From the NCBI RefSeq assembly GCF_900215205.1, contig NZ_OBDY01000032.1:51337-115336 (forward strand): a DNA stretch of 64,000 nt, given 5' to 3'. This document shows, in pieces, positions 26,069 through 33,216 of the stretch. The notes beneath the pieces were generated by a model, which saw nothing but the letters and a program-made list of their open reading frames with translations, was not told where the DNA came from and did not search any database. The stretch is from Paractinoplanes atraurantiacus. Lineage in GTDB: Bacteria > Actinomycetota > Actinomycetes > Mycobacteriales > Micromonosporaceae. The position numbers were made by a program, and so were the translations under genes. The number at the start of each line of letters is the position of its first letter. Positions within the stretch are counted from its first letter, which is position 1.

Positions 26069-26503
26069 ATGTCGGATACCCAGAGTGCGCGCCGCCCGCG
26101 CCGCGACGCCAGCGGACGCCTGGCCACGATCGGTGACCTTCTCGGCACCGCGATGGCCGGGCTGGTGACCGGCGCCGTCGTCCTGTTGCTGCTCGAGGCC
26201 GTGCTGTCGCTGACGCACGTCTCCGAGTTCGGCAACACGAGCGGCTGGCTCGCGGTGATCCTTCCGGTGTGGCTGTTCGTCGAGGAGTTCCGGGCCGAGG
26301 GCTTCGGCGCGCCTCGGGTCGTGGTCGCGCTGCTGGCCACCGGCTTCGGCGTGGCCGCCGGGATGACCCTGGCCGGCTTCGCGTCGTCCCAGTTCGCCTT
26401 CCCCACCCTGGTGAGCGGGCTGCTCGGCGCGCTGGGCGCCACCGTCGTCTACTGCCTGATCTGGTTCTACGGCCTGCGGTGGCTCGACCACCGCACGGGC
26501 TAG
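26069..26503 (+). CDS. Small polytopic membrane protein of unknown function
   Basis: The family is not recognised. The 144-aa product has a basic cytoplasmic start (ARRPRRDASGR) and four hydrophobic segments (about 24-48, 58-72, 82-104, 112-135). It lies 24 nt after mqnE and 6 nt before the DUF4229-type gene on the same strand, so it is probably cotranscribed with both. A gene of this kind next to mqnE could have a membrane role around menaquinone, but this rests only on position. Confidence 0.75.
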   Translation: MSDTQSARRPRRDASGRLATIGDLLGTAMAGLVTGAVVLLLLEAVLSLTHVSEFGNTSGWLAVILPVWLFVEEFRAEGFGAPRVVVALLATGFGVAAGMTLAGFASSQFAFPTLVSGLLGALGATVVYCLIWFYGLRWLDHRTG

Positions 26504-26509
26504 GGAGAA

Positions 26510-26923
26510 ATGATGAACCCCGCCGTCAAGTACTCGCTGGGCCGCCTCGGACTGTTCGTGGTCGTCTTCGCGGCGCTTCTGCCGGTCCCGCTCAACTTCC
26601 TGGTCCGGGCCATGGTCGCGCTGGTGGTCTCGGCCGTCGCGTCGTACTTCCTGCTCGCCTCCTGGCGCAACCAGATGAACGAGCAGCTGGTCGGCGCGGC
26701 CTCCCGGCGCACGGCCGAGAAGCAGCGGCTGCGCGCCGCCCTGGCCGGCGACGAGGACGCGGCCGCGGCCGGCGACCGCGCCGCGTCGAAGGACGAGGTG
26801 CCGGCGGCTGACGCCAAGGTGCCGGCGGCGGCTGACGCCAAGGTGCCGGCGACGGCTGACGCCACGGTGGAGGACGACGCCGAGGCCGCTGACCGCAAGG
26901 CCGCGGCCGACGCCGACAAGTAG
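26510..26923 (+). CDS. DUF4229-type small membrane protein with repetitive acidic tail
   Basis: The 137-aa product has two adjacent hydrophobic segments (about 12-50), then RNQMNEQLVGAASRRTAEKQRLRAA and an Ala/Asp/Lys-rich tail with a near-exact repeat of ADAKVPAA. It resembles the actinobacterial DUF4229 proteins as I recall them, whose function is unknown. The start is ATGATG (26510/26513) after GGGAG. It probably ends the mqnE transcript, since a new lipoprotein gene begins 56 nt later. Confidence 0.75.
   Translation: MMNPAVKYSLGRLGLFVVVFAALLPVPLNFLVRAMVALVVSAVASYFLLASWRNQMNEQLVGAASRRTAEKQRLRAALAGDEDAAAAGDRAASKDEVPAADAKVPAAADAKVPATADATVEDDAEAADRKAAADADK
26807..26870 (+). repeat. 24-bp coding tandem repeat
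   Basis: Two full copies (26807-26830 and 26831-26854, one base different) and a partial third of GCTGACGCCAAGGTGCCGGC plus four bases encode ADAKVPAA units in the DUF4229-type protein. Confidence 0.8.
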
Positions 26924-26979
26924 GAGCCGGCCGGTAGGACCGGGGGAGGGCTCGACAAACCCGGCCGACTGGAGGATCC

Positions 26980-27909
26980 ATGAAACGTATGCTCACCGCC
27001 GCCCTGGCGGCCACCGCCCTGCTGCTCGCCGGTGGGTGCGGCGACGACGGCGACACGTCGGCGACGACGACCACCACGTCCAGCGCCGCGGTCTCCTATC
27101 CGGTGACCGTCGGTGATCTGACGCTGGACGCCCGCCCCGAGAAGATCGTCTCGCTGACGCCGACCGCCACCGAGATGCTGTTCGCCATCGGCGCCGGGTC
27201 GCAGGTCACGGCGGTCGACGACCAGTCGACGTACCCGGCCGAAGCTCCGAAGACGGACCTTTCCGGCTTCAAGCCGAACGCCGAGGCGATCGCCGCCAAG
27301 GACCCCGACCTGGTCGTTCTCTCCGACGACATCGACAAGATCGTGTCGCAGTTGGACAAGCTGAAGATCCCGGTCTTCGTGACGCCGGCCGCGAAGAGCC
27401 TCGACCAGACCTACCAGCAGATCGAGCAGCTCGGCACGCTGACCGGCCACAGCTCCGAGGCCGGCGCGCTGACGACTCAGATGGCGAACGACATCGACAA
27501 GATCGTCGCCGGCGTCCCGAAGCGGACGACGCCGCTGAGCTACTACTACGAGCTCGACCCGACCTTCTTCACCGTCACGTCCAAGACCTTCATCGGCGAG
27601 GTCTTCTCGCTGTTCGGCATGACGAACGTCGCCGACCCGGCCGACGCCGACGGGTCCAAGGGCGGATATCCGCAGCTCTCGCAGGAGGCGATCGTCAAGT
27701 CCAACCCGGACACGATCTTCCTGGCCGACAGCAAGTGCTGCCAGCAGTCGGCGGCGACGGTCACGAAGCGTACCGGCTGGAGCACGATCACCGCGGTGAA
27801 GACCGGTCAGATCTACGCGCTCGACGACGACATCGCCTCGCGCTGGGGCCCCCGCACCGTCGACCTCGTGCGCTCCGTCGCCGACGCGGTGGCCAAGGTC
27901 CCCGCGTGA
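26980..27909 (+). CDS. BtuF-type ABC transporter substrate-binding lipoprotein
   Basis: The 309-aa product is a lipoprotein: the signal peptide ends LLAGGC with Cys20 lipidated, followed by a Thr/Ser linker. The binding fold is of the BtuF/FhuD helical-backbone type, with the BtuF-like lead PEKIVSLTPTATEMLFAIGAG and NAEAIAAKDPDLVVLS. It should capture a corrinoid, haem or chelated iron for the coupled permease and ATPase. BtuF-like wording favours cobalamin, but the 56-nt leader is too short for a cobalamin riboswitch, so the ligand is uncertain. Its stop overlaps the permease GTG (GTGA). Confidence 0.88.
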   Translation: MKRMLTAALAATALLLAGGCGDDGDTSATTTTTSSAAVSYPVTVGDLTLDARPEKIVSLTPTATEMLFAIGAGSQVTAVDDQSTYPAEAPKTDLSGFKPNAEAIAAKDPDLVVLSDDIDKIVSQLDKLKIPVFVTPAAKSLDQTYQQIEQLGTLTGHSSEAGALTTQMANDIDKIVAGVPKRTTPLSYYYELDPTFFTVTSKTFIGEVFSLFGMTNVADPADADGSKGGYPQLSQEAIVKSNPDTIFLADSKCCQQSAATVTKRTGWSTITAVKTGQIYALDDDIASRWGPRTVDLVRSVADAVAKVPA

Positions 27910-28973
27910 CCGTTCGGGTCCGGCCGGCCGGCTTACGGCCGGCCTGGCTCGTCGCCGGCGTGGTCGCCGTGCTGGTCGCGCTGATCGCGGGGCTGGCCTT
28001 CGGATCGGTCTCGCTCCCGCTGTCCGGCGTGGCCCTGGAGCTTCTCAATCTCATTCCGGGTGTACGGGTTCACAGCGGCCTCACCGAGCGGGAGGTCGCC
28101 ATCCTCACCGAGCTCCGACTGCCCCGGGTCGTGCTCGGCCTGCTGGTGGGCGCGATGCTCGCCCTGGCCGGCGCCGCCTATCAGGGCGTGTTCCGCAACC
28201 CGCTGGCCGATCCGCACCTGCTCGGCGTGGCGGCCGGCGCCGGTCTCGGCGTCACCGCCGTGATCTCACTGCGGGCCGGGACCACGGGCGGCGACGCCAC
28301 GGCCAACCTGCCGTTCGGCGTTCCGGTGGCCGCCTTCGCCGGCGCGCTGCTGGCCGTGGCCCTGACCTGGCTGCTCGGCGCGGCCGGCGGGCGCGACCGC
28401 ACACCGTCCACGTTGATCCTCTCCGGGGTGGCGGTGTCGTCGTTCCTCGCCGCCGGGCAGACCTATCTCATGCAGCAGCACGTCGAGACGTTGCGCGAGG
28501 TCTACTCGTGGCTGCTCGGCCGGCTCGCCACCGCCGGCTGGCACGACGTGCTGGTGATGCTTCCCTACGCGGTGGTGACCGGCGTGATCGTCCTGTCGCA
28601 GCGGCGTGAGCTCGACGTGCTGACCGTCGGTGACGAGGAGGCGAGCGCGCTCGGCCTGCATCCGCAGCGTTCCCGCTATCTGCTGATCGTGGCCGCCTCG
28701 CTCGGCACCGCGGCGGCGGTCTCGGTCTCCGGCCTGATCGGCTTCGTCGGCATCATCGTCCCGCACACGATGCGGCTGCTGGCCGGCCCGAGCTACCGCT
28801 CCATCCTGCCGCTGTCGGTGCTGTTCGGCGGCGCCTTCCTCGCCCTGGCCGACCTGCTGGCCCGCACGGCCGGCGGCCAGGCCGAGATCCCGATCGGGGT
28901 GGTGACGGCCTTCTTCGGCGCACCGTTCTTCATCGTCGTGCTGCGCACGAGCCGGCAGGCGGCTGCGACGTGA
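27906..28973 (+). CDS. BtuC/FecCD-type ABC transporter permease
   Basis: The 355-aa FecCD-family permease has about nine or ten helices. It carries the conserved LRLPRVVLGLLVGAMLALAGA helix start, the GVFRNPLADPHLLGVAAGAGLG segment and the ATPase-contact loop GLIGFVGIIVPH. The GTG at 27906 overlaps the binding-protein stop. Its last 12 codons lie in the first copy of a 47-bp tandem duplication, and its stop overlaps the start of a 16-codon mini-ORF rather than the ATPase gene itself. Confidence 0.9.
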   Translation: MTVRVRPAGLRPAWLVAGVVAVLVALIAGLAFGSVSLPLSGVALELLNLIPGVRVHSGLTEREVAILTELRLPRVVLGLLVGAMLALAGAAYQGVFRNPLADPHLLGVAAGAGLGVTAVISLRAGTTGGDATANLPFGVPVAAFAGALLAVALTWLLGAAGGRDRTPSTLILSGVAVSSFLAAGQTYLMQQHVETLREVYSWLLGRLATAGWHDVLVMLPYAVVTGVIVLSQRRELDVLTVGDEEASALGLHPQRSRYLLIVAASLGTAAAVSVSGLIGFVGIIVPHTMRLLAGPSYRSILPLSVLFGGAFLALADLLARTAGGQAEIPIGVVTAFFGAPFFIVVLRTSRQAAAT

Positions 28974-29030
28974 GCGCGATCCGCGTGCTGCGCACGAGCC
29001 GGCAGGCGGCTGCCGCGTGAGCGCGATCCG
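28937..29030 (+). repeat. 47-bp tandem duplication across the permease/ATPase junction
   Basis: Copy A 28937-28983 and copy B 28984-29030 agree at 45 of 47 bases; the only differences are two adjacent bases just before each GTGA. Each copy contains the last codons of the permease, a GTGA stop/start overlap and the first codons of the ATPase. Confidence 0.92.
28970..29020 (+). other. 16-codon mini-ORF created by the tandem duplication
   Basis: A GTG at 28970 overlaps the permease stop and opens a frame MSAIRVLRTSRQAAAA that stops at 29018-29020, overlapping the real ATPase GTG (29017) as GTGA. It is therefore a perfectly coupled relay between permease and ATPase. Its peptide is the ATPase start fused to a frame-shifted piece of the permease end, so no function is expected of the peptide itself. 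Confidence 0.6.
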
Positions 29031-29787
29031 CGTCGAAGGCCTGCGTGTGAGCCTCGACGGCACGCCGATCGTGCTCGGCGTGGACCTCGACGTCGAGCGG
29101 GGCGAATGGGTCACGGTGATCGGGCCCAACGGCGCCGGCAAGTCGACGGCGCTGCGCGCGATCGGCGGGCTGCTCCCGTTCGACGGGACGGTCGAGCTGG
29201 ACGGCAGCCCGATCGACCGGCTGCACCGGCGCGAGCGCGCGAAGACGATCGCCACGGTCGCGCAGTCGCCCGTGGTCCCGCCCGGCATGCGCGTCTTCGA
29301 CTACGTGCTGCTCGGGCGTACGCCCTATGTCCCGCCCCTGGGTCGTGAGTCGGCTAACGACCTGGCCGTCGTCGAGCAGGTGCTGGAGGAGCTCGACCTC
29401 ACCCGGTTCGCCGGCCGGCGGCTCGACACCCTGTCCGGCGGCGAGCGGCAGCGGGCCTTCCTGGCCCGCGCGCTGGCCCAGGGCGCCGGGATCCTGCTGC
29501 TGGACGAGCCCACCAGCGCCCTCGACATCGGCCACCAGCAGGAGGTGCTCGAACTGGTCGACCGGCTGCGGGCCGAGCGCGCCCTCACCGTGCTGGCCAC
29601 GATGCACGACCTCACCACCGCCGGCGAATACGCCGACCGGATGGTGCTGCTGGCCGGAGGCCGGGTGGTGGCGGCCGGAACGGCCCGCGACGTGCTGACC
29701 GAGGAGAACCTGGCCAAGCACTACCGGGTCCGGGTCCGCGTGATCGAGGGCGAGCACGGCCCACTGGTCGTCCCGGTGCGTGGGTAG
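29017..29787 (+). CDS. BtuD/FepC-type ABC transporter ATPase
   Basis: The 256-aa ATPase energises the upstream permease. Walker A is GPNGAGKST (36-44), the signature LSGGE at 139-143, Walker B LLLDEP with Asp163-Glu164, and the H-loop in ATMHDL. Start GTG 29017 is the second-copy start in the tandem duplication; initiation at the first-copy GTG (28970) would give only the mini-ORF. It converges with the VOC gene, with 4 nt between the stops. Confidence 0.92.
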   Translation: MSAIRVEGLRVSLDGTPIVLGVDLDVERGEWVTVIGPNGAGKSTALRAIGGLLPFDGTVELDGSPIDRLHRRERAKTIATVAQSPVVPPGMRVFDYVLLGRTPYVPPLGRESANDLAVVEQVLEELDLTRFAGRRLDTLSGGERQRAFLARALAQGAGILLLDEPTSALDIGHQQEVLELVDRLRAERALTVLATMHDLTTAGEYADRMVLLAGGRVVAAGTARDVLTEENLAKHYRVRVRVIEGEHGPLVVPVRG

Positions 29788-29791
29788 CCGG

Positions 29792-30541
29792 CTAACGGTT
29801 GCCGGCGAGGACCGCGAACATCCCGCCCTGCGGGTCGCTCAGTACCGCGTACCGGCCGATGGAAAGGCTTCTCGGGCTGTGCAGGACGTGGCCGCCGAGC
29901 GCCAGCGTGTGTTCGGCGGCGGTGTCGCAGTCGTGGACCGCGAAGTAGACCATCCAATGCGGGCCCATGTCGTCGGGCCACAGCTCGGGGACCATGGGCT
30001 GGATGCCGCAGACCGGCGTCTCGCGCACCTTGGCCACGACGTACGGCACGCCGTCCATCCGGCTGTTGCGGAACTGCCAGCCGAACACGGCCTGGTAGAA
30101 CGCCATCGAGCCGTCCAGGTCGCGGGTGTTCAGCTCGTTCCAGGTGAGCGCGCCGGGCACGTCGAACAGCTCGGCGCCGCGCATCGCCCACGGCTGCCAG
30201 ACGCTGAACGGCGCCCCGCCCGGATCGAGGAAGGCGGCCATCCGCCCCTGATCGGCCACGTCGAACGGGGGCACCAGCACCTTGCCGCCGGCCGCCGCCA
30301 CTCGGGCCGACACCGCGTCGGCGTCGTCGGTGCCGATGTAGGTGCTCCAGGCCGTCGGCTGCCCCACGCCGTAGAGCGGGCCGGCGCCGGCCACCGGCCG
30401 CCCGTTGCGGCAGAAGGTGATGTATTCGCCGGAGACCTCCGACGTCCACCCGAACAGCTCGGTGTAGAACCTCTCGGCGTCGGCGAGATCGGCGGTTCCG
30501 AGATCGACCCAGCTGGGCGTCCCGGGCGTCGATGCGGTCAT
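29792..30541 (-). CDS. Two-domain VOC (glyoxalase/bleomycin-resistance fold) protein
   Basis: The 249-aa product has two VOC modules (about 8-120 and 130-245), each beginning with a W.(D/E)L.T.D...  A..FY...FGW pattern (TPSWVDLGTADLADAERFY, LTWNELNTRDLDGSMAFYQ) and ending with DPxG(A/G)xF. It resembles the mycobacterial CFP30B/27-kDa antigen type. The specific substrate or enzymatic role is unknown; such proteins can bind metal and small molecules or do nothing catalytic. ATG at 30541 has a candidate promoter just upstream. Confidence 0.88.
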   Translation of the reverse strand: MTASTPGTPSWVDLGTADLADAERFYTELFGWTSEVSGEYITFCRNGRPVAGAGPLYGVGQPTAWSTYIGTDDADAVSARVAAAGGKVLVPPFDVADQGRMAAFLDPGGAPFSVWQPWAMRGAELFDVPGALTWNELNTRDLDGSMAFYQAVFGWQFRNSRMDGVPYVVAKVRETPVCGIQPMVPELWPDDMGPHWMVYFAVHDCDTAAEHTLALGGHVLHSPRSLSIGRYAVLSDPQGGMFAVLAGNR

Positions 30542-30561
30542 CGCCGCATCATCACACCGCG

Positions 30562-30587
30562 TATCTAAACACAGCCTTAAGTGTCAA
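30562..30587 (-). promoter_or_regulatory. Candidate promoter of the VOC gene
   Basis: On the minus strand a TTGACA (30582-30587) is followed by an AT-rich stretch holding TAGATA (30562-30567). The 14-nt spacing is shorter than optimal, so only the -35 is convincing. It begins next to the stop of the upstream ABC permease, so the VOC gene probably has its own transcript. Confidence 0.4.
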
Positions 30588-30591
30588 TGTT

Positions 30592-31332
30592 CTAGCTGAA
30601 ACGGCGACCCTCGTCGCGCCGATAGGCCCAGGTGGCGAACCCCGCAAGGGTGGCCGTCCAGCCGATGAGGGCCAGGATGGACAGCGGCTCGAGCGGGTAG
30701 TCGCCGGCCGCGGCCCACATCAGCCGCGCGGCGCCGCCGGTCGGCAGGTAGGGCGCCAGGTCCTCGACGATGCCGGGGGCGGCGCCGGGCGCGGTCATCA
30801 GTCCGCCCAGGAAGGCGAGCGGGAAGAACAGCACCTGCGCGACCACGATGGCCGCCTTCTGCGGCAGCGAATATCCGATCGCGAGGCCCATGAGGGTGAA
30901 CGGGATCGAGATGAGCACGGTGACCGAGGCAGTGAGCAGGAACTGCTCCCCGCTCAGCGTGGCCTCGGTGAACAGCGCCGCGATGACGATCACCGGGATC
31001 AGCGAGAGCACCATCAGCACCAGGCCGGCGAGGACCCGGCCGGAGAACCGGGCCAGCGGCCCGGTGGGCAGCGTGCGGACGTAGGGATCCCAGGGCTGGG
31101 CGCGGTCCTCGGAGACACCCACGCCGTACTGGAAAAGGTTGGTCGTCATCACCGAGAAGGTGATCATCGAGACGGTCGCGTAGGTCGCGGCGACGGGGTC
31201 GCCGCCGGCGAACGGCACGACGAAGGCCAGCATCGCGGCGGCCGGGAAGAAGGCGCTGCCGAAGATCGCGATCGGGATGCGGACGGTCTCGACGAGCTGG
31301 AAACGGGCATGGGTCAGAGCGAGGGACGACAT
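30592..31332 (-). CDS. ABC-2 type transporter permease
   Basis: The 246-aa protein has six hydrophobic segments and the ABC-2 permease layout (N-terminal LALTHARFQLVETVR, then TM segments, ending with a basic RRDEGRRFS). The ATG at 31332 has GGAGG 7 nt upstream; a GTG at 31350 is also in frame. It is the last gene of a four-gene operon (membrane protein, regulator, ATPase, permease). It most likely exports a drug, lipid or peptide with the adjacent ATPase; the substrate is unknown. Confidence 0.88.
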   Translation of the reverse strand: MSSLALTHARFQLVETVRIPIAIFGSAFFPAAAMLAFVVPFAGGDPVAATYATVSMITFSVMTTNLFQYGVGVSEDRAQPWDPYVRTLPTGPLARFSGRVLAGLVLMVLSLIPVIVIAALFTEATLSGEQFLLTASVTVLISIPFTLMGLAIGYSLPQKAAIVVAQVLFFPLAFLGGLMTAPGAAPGIVEDLAPYLPTGGAARLMWAAAGDYPLEPLSILALIGWTATLAGFATWAYRRDEGRRFS

Positions 31333-31346
31333 CTTCGGACCTCCGG

Positions 31347-32225
31347 TCACGCTGCGATCGGCGTACGCGTGAGGCTCAGGAACGCCTCCTCGAGCGAGGT
31401 CGGCCGCACCTCGAGATCGGTGAACGGGACTTCGCGCGTGACCAGCTCGCGCACCAGGCCGTCGGCGTCACCGGTCAGCAGGTGGGTGCGCCCGCCGTCG
31501 TGCTCGACGCCGACCAGGCCGGCCAGCTCCGGCAGCGGCGCCGTGGTGGTGAGACTGACCCGGCGGACGGCGACCAGGCCCCGTACGGCCTCGACGGTGT
31601 CGTCGGCCAGCACCCGGCCGCCCCCGATCACCACCACCCGCCGGGCCAGGGCCTCGATTTCCTCCAGGTAGTGGCTGGTCAGCACGACCGTGCCGCCGTC
31701 GGCGTGGAACGCGCGGACGGCCTCCCAGAGCGCGTGCCGGGCCTCCACGTCGAGCCCGGTGGTGGGCTCGTCCAGGAAGACGATCTCGGGCCGGCCGGCG
31801 AAGGCCAGGGCCACGGCGACGCGGCGCTTCTGACCGCCGGACAGGCCACCGGTCTGCCGGCGTACGAGGTCGGTCAGCCCGAAGCGGTCCAGCAGCTCGT
31901 CGCGGGAGATCGGGTCGGCGTAGTGGGCCCGTACGAAATCAACGACCTCGCCGACGCGAAGCGAGGCGGGAAGCCCCGTCTCCTGTGGAGTGACGCCCAG
32001 GGTCCGGCGGCTCGCCGGCCGGCGCGGATCGCCACCGCAGAGCTCGACCCGCCCCGAGCTCGGCCGGCGCAGGCCGGTGAGCAGGTTGACCAGGGTGCTC
32101 TTGCCGGCGCCGTTCGGGCCGAGCAGGCCGACCAGCTCGCCGGCGGCGACGTCGAGACTGACACGGTCGAGCGCCAGGGTGTCGCCGTAACGCCGGCTCA
32201 CCTCGGCGGCGCGGGCCAGGATCAT
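31347..32225 (-). CDS. ABC transporter ATP-binding protein (efflux type)
   Basis: The 292-aa ATPase has Walker A GPNGAGKST (36-44), the signature LSGGQKRR, Walker B EIVFLDEPTTGLD and the H-loop LTSHYLEE, with a DrrA-like C-terminal extension (about 215-292). Proteins of this kind pair with ABC-2 permeases for export. The ATG overlaps the stop of the upstream winged-helix regulator gene and its stop precedes the permease ATG by 14 nt. Regulation is probably by that local regulator through the paired dyads near 33190. Confidence 0.92.
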   Translation of the reverse strand: MILARAAEVSRRYGDTLALDRVSLDVAAGELVGLLGPNGAGKSTLVNLLTGLRRPSSGRVELCGGDPRRPASRRTLGVTPQETGLPASLRVGEVVDFVRAHYADPISRDELLDRFGLTDLVRRQTGGLSGGQKRRVAVALAFAGRPEIVFLDEPTTGLDVEARHALWEAVRAFHADGGTVVLTSHYLEEIEALARRVVVIGGGRVLADDTVEAVRGLVAVRRVSLTTTAPLPELAGLVGVEHDGGRTHLLTGDADGLVRELVTREVPFTDLEVRPTSLEEAFLSLTRTPIAA

Positions 32226-32545
32226 TGCTCCTCCAGCGGGTCGAGCAGGGCGCGGAGCGCGGCGGTGTAGTCCTCGAAGGCGAGCCGGCCCCGGCGGGTG
32301 AGCCGGACCAGCGTGGCCGGCGTACGGCCGTGGTGGGTCTTGGTGACCTCGACGTAGCCGGCGTCCTCGAGTTTGCGCAGGTGGACGGAGAGGTTGCCGG
32401 CGGTCATGCGCAGGCTCTCCTGGAGCCGGGGGAAGGTGACGCTGTCGTCGTCGCGCAGCACCGAGAGGGCCGAGACGACCCGCAGCCGGGCCTGCGCGTG
32501 GATGACCGGGTCGAGCTCGGTGACACGGGGATCGATCTCGGTCAT
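32222..32545 (-). CDS. Winged-helix transcriptional regulator (ArsR/MarR-like, HTH_34 type)
   Basis: The 107-aa protein is nearly all DNA-binding domain: LRVVSALSVLRDDDSVTFPRL, then ESLRMTAGNLSVHLRKLEDAGYVEVTK (recognition helix and wing in several parts) and a C-terminal dimer helix LAFEDYTAALRALLDPL. No ligand or metal site is visible. ATG 32545 overlaps the stop of the upstream membrane-protein gene (ATGA), and its own stop overlaps the ATPase start. It is the likely repressor of this operon, with the ACTTT-N7-AAAGT dyads 630 bp upstream as the best candidate sites. Confidence 0.9.
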   Translation of the reverse strand: MTEIDPRVTELDPVIHAQARLRVVSALSVLRDDDSVTFPRLQESLRMTAGNLSVHLRKLEDAGYVEVTKTHHGRTPATLVRLTRRGRLAFEDYTAALRALLDPLEEQ

Positions 32546-33165
32546 CGCAGTCGCAGCCAGCCGATCAGGCCGGCGACGATCATCCCGCCACCGCCGGCCA
32601 CGCAGACGATCAGCGAGTGCCAGCCGGGCCCGATGAGGATGCCGACGACGTCGGCCAGCAGCGTCCAGGCGCCGAGGAAGTAGAGGTCGCGGTCGTTCCA
32701 CAGCGCACCACCGGCCATGTGCAGGACGCCGGTCACCGCGACCATGCCGCCGGCCCAGAGCAGGCCGGACTCGGGCTCCGGAAGCACGTCGCTGATGCGG
32801 GCGAAGAGCACGGCGAAGGCGGTGATCGCGGCCGACCAGGTCACGCCGTAGAGGAGGCCCTGACGGGAGGTGGGGCCGGAGACCTGGCGGCCGGCGCGGG
32901 CGCCCATGACGCCGGTGGTGACGCCGGCCGCGAGGATCAGCGTCATCAGCACCAGCAAGGGCAGCCAGTCGGGCAGGTCGACGAAGACCCGGCCGTCGGG
33001 ACCGTAGCGCAGGAAGAACAGGGCGAAGCCGACCAGCCAGGCGATGCCCCAGGGCCAGAGCATCCACCGTGGGTCGGGGGTGATGTCGCGCTCGAGGTTG
33101 GCGCGCTCGCGCTCGATCAGCGCGAGCGATTCCGCCGGGTTGCCGAGAGGGACGTCGTCATCCAT
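32542..33165 (-). CDS. Membrane protein of unknown function, first gene of ABC operon
   Basis: The 207-aa protein has an acidic N-terminus (DDDVPLGNPAESLALIERERANLERD) and about six hydrophobic segments. I know no function for it, but such proteins are commonly encoded beside this type of small winged-helix regulator. The ATG at 33165 lacks a good ribosome site; GTG codons just upstream (33174) and a TTG (33192) are in frame, and translation from a short-leader transcript is possible because the operator ends only 8 nt upstream. It overlaps the regulator gene by 4 nt. Confidence 0.78.
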   Translation of the reverse strand: MDDDVPLGNPAESLALIERERANLERDITPDPRWMLWPWGIAWLVGFALFFLRYGPDGRVFVDLPDWLPLLVLMTLILAAGVTTGVMGARAGRQVSGPTSRQGLLYGVTWSAAITAFAVLFARISDVLPEPESGLLWAGGMVAVTGVLHMAGGALWNDRDLYFLGAWTLLADVVGILIGPGWHSLIVCVAGGGGMIVAGLIGWLRLR

Positions 33166-33172
33166 GCAGACC

Positions 33173-33212
33173 ACTTTACGGCACAAAGTCAAAGAAGTTT
33201 GTGCCGTAAAGT
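33173..33212 (-). promoter_or_regulatory. Paired dyad operator of the ABC efflux operon
   Basis: Two 17-bp dyads lie back to back: ACTTTACGGCACAAAGT (33173-33189) and AGTTTGTGCCGTAAAGT (33196-33212), centres 23 bp apart. Together they form a perfect inverted repeat with 15-bp arms (33173-33187 and 33198-33212) around a 10-nt spacer. The block is AT-rich against its surroundings, follows the HelD stop by 4 nt and precedes the first operon start by 8 nt. A -35-like TTGACT lies at 33187-33192 on the minus strand. Confidence 0.65.
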
Positions 33213-33216
33213 TGAC

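Noticed and set aside
26924-26979. Cobalamin riboswitch for the BtuFCD-type genes
   Set aside because: Only 56 nt separate the genes, too short for the B12 riboswitch core.
33198-33212. Inverted repeat as HelD terminator
   Set aside because: The arms are AT-rich, the spacer is 10 nt and two internal dyads are symmetrical, so an operator fits better; a terminator role is not fully excluded.
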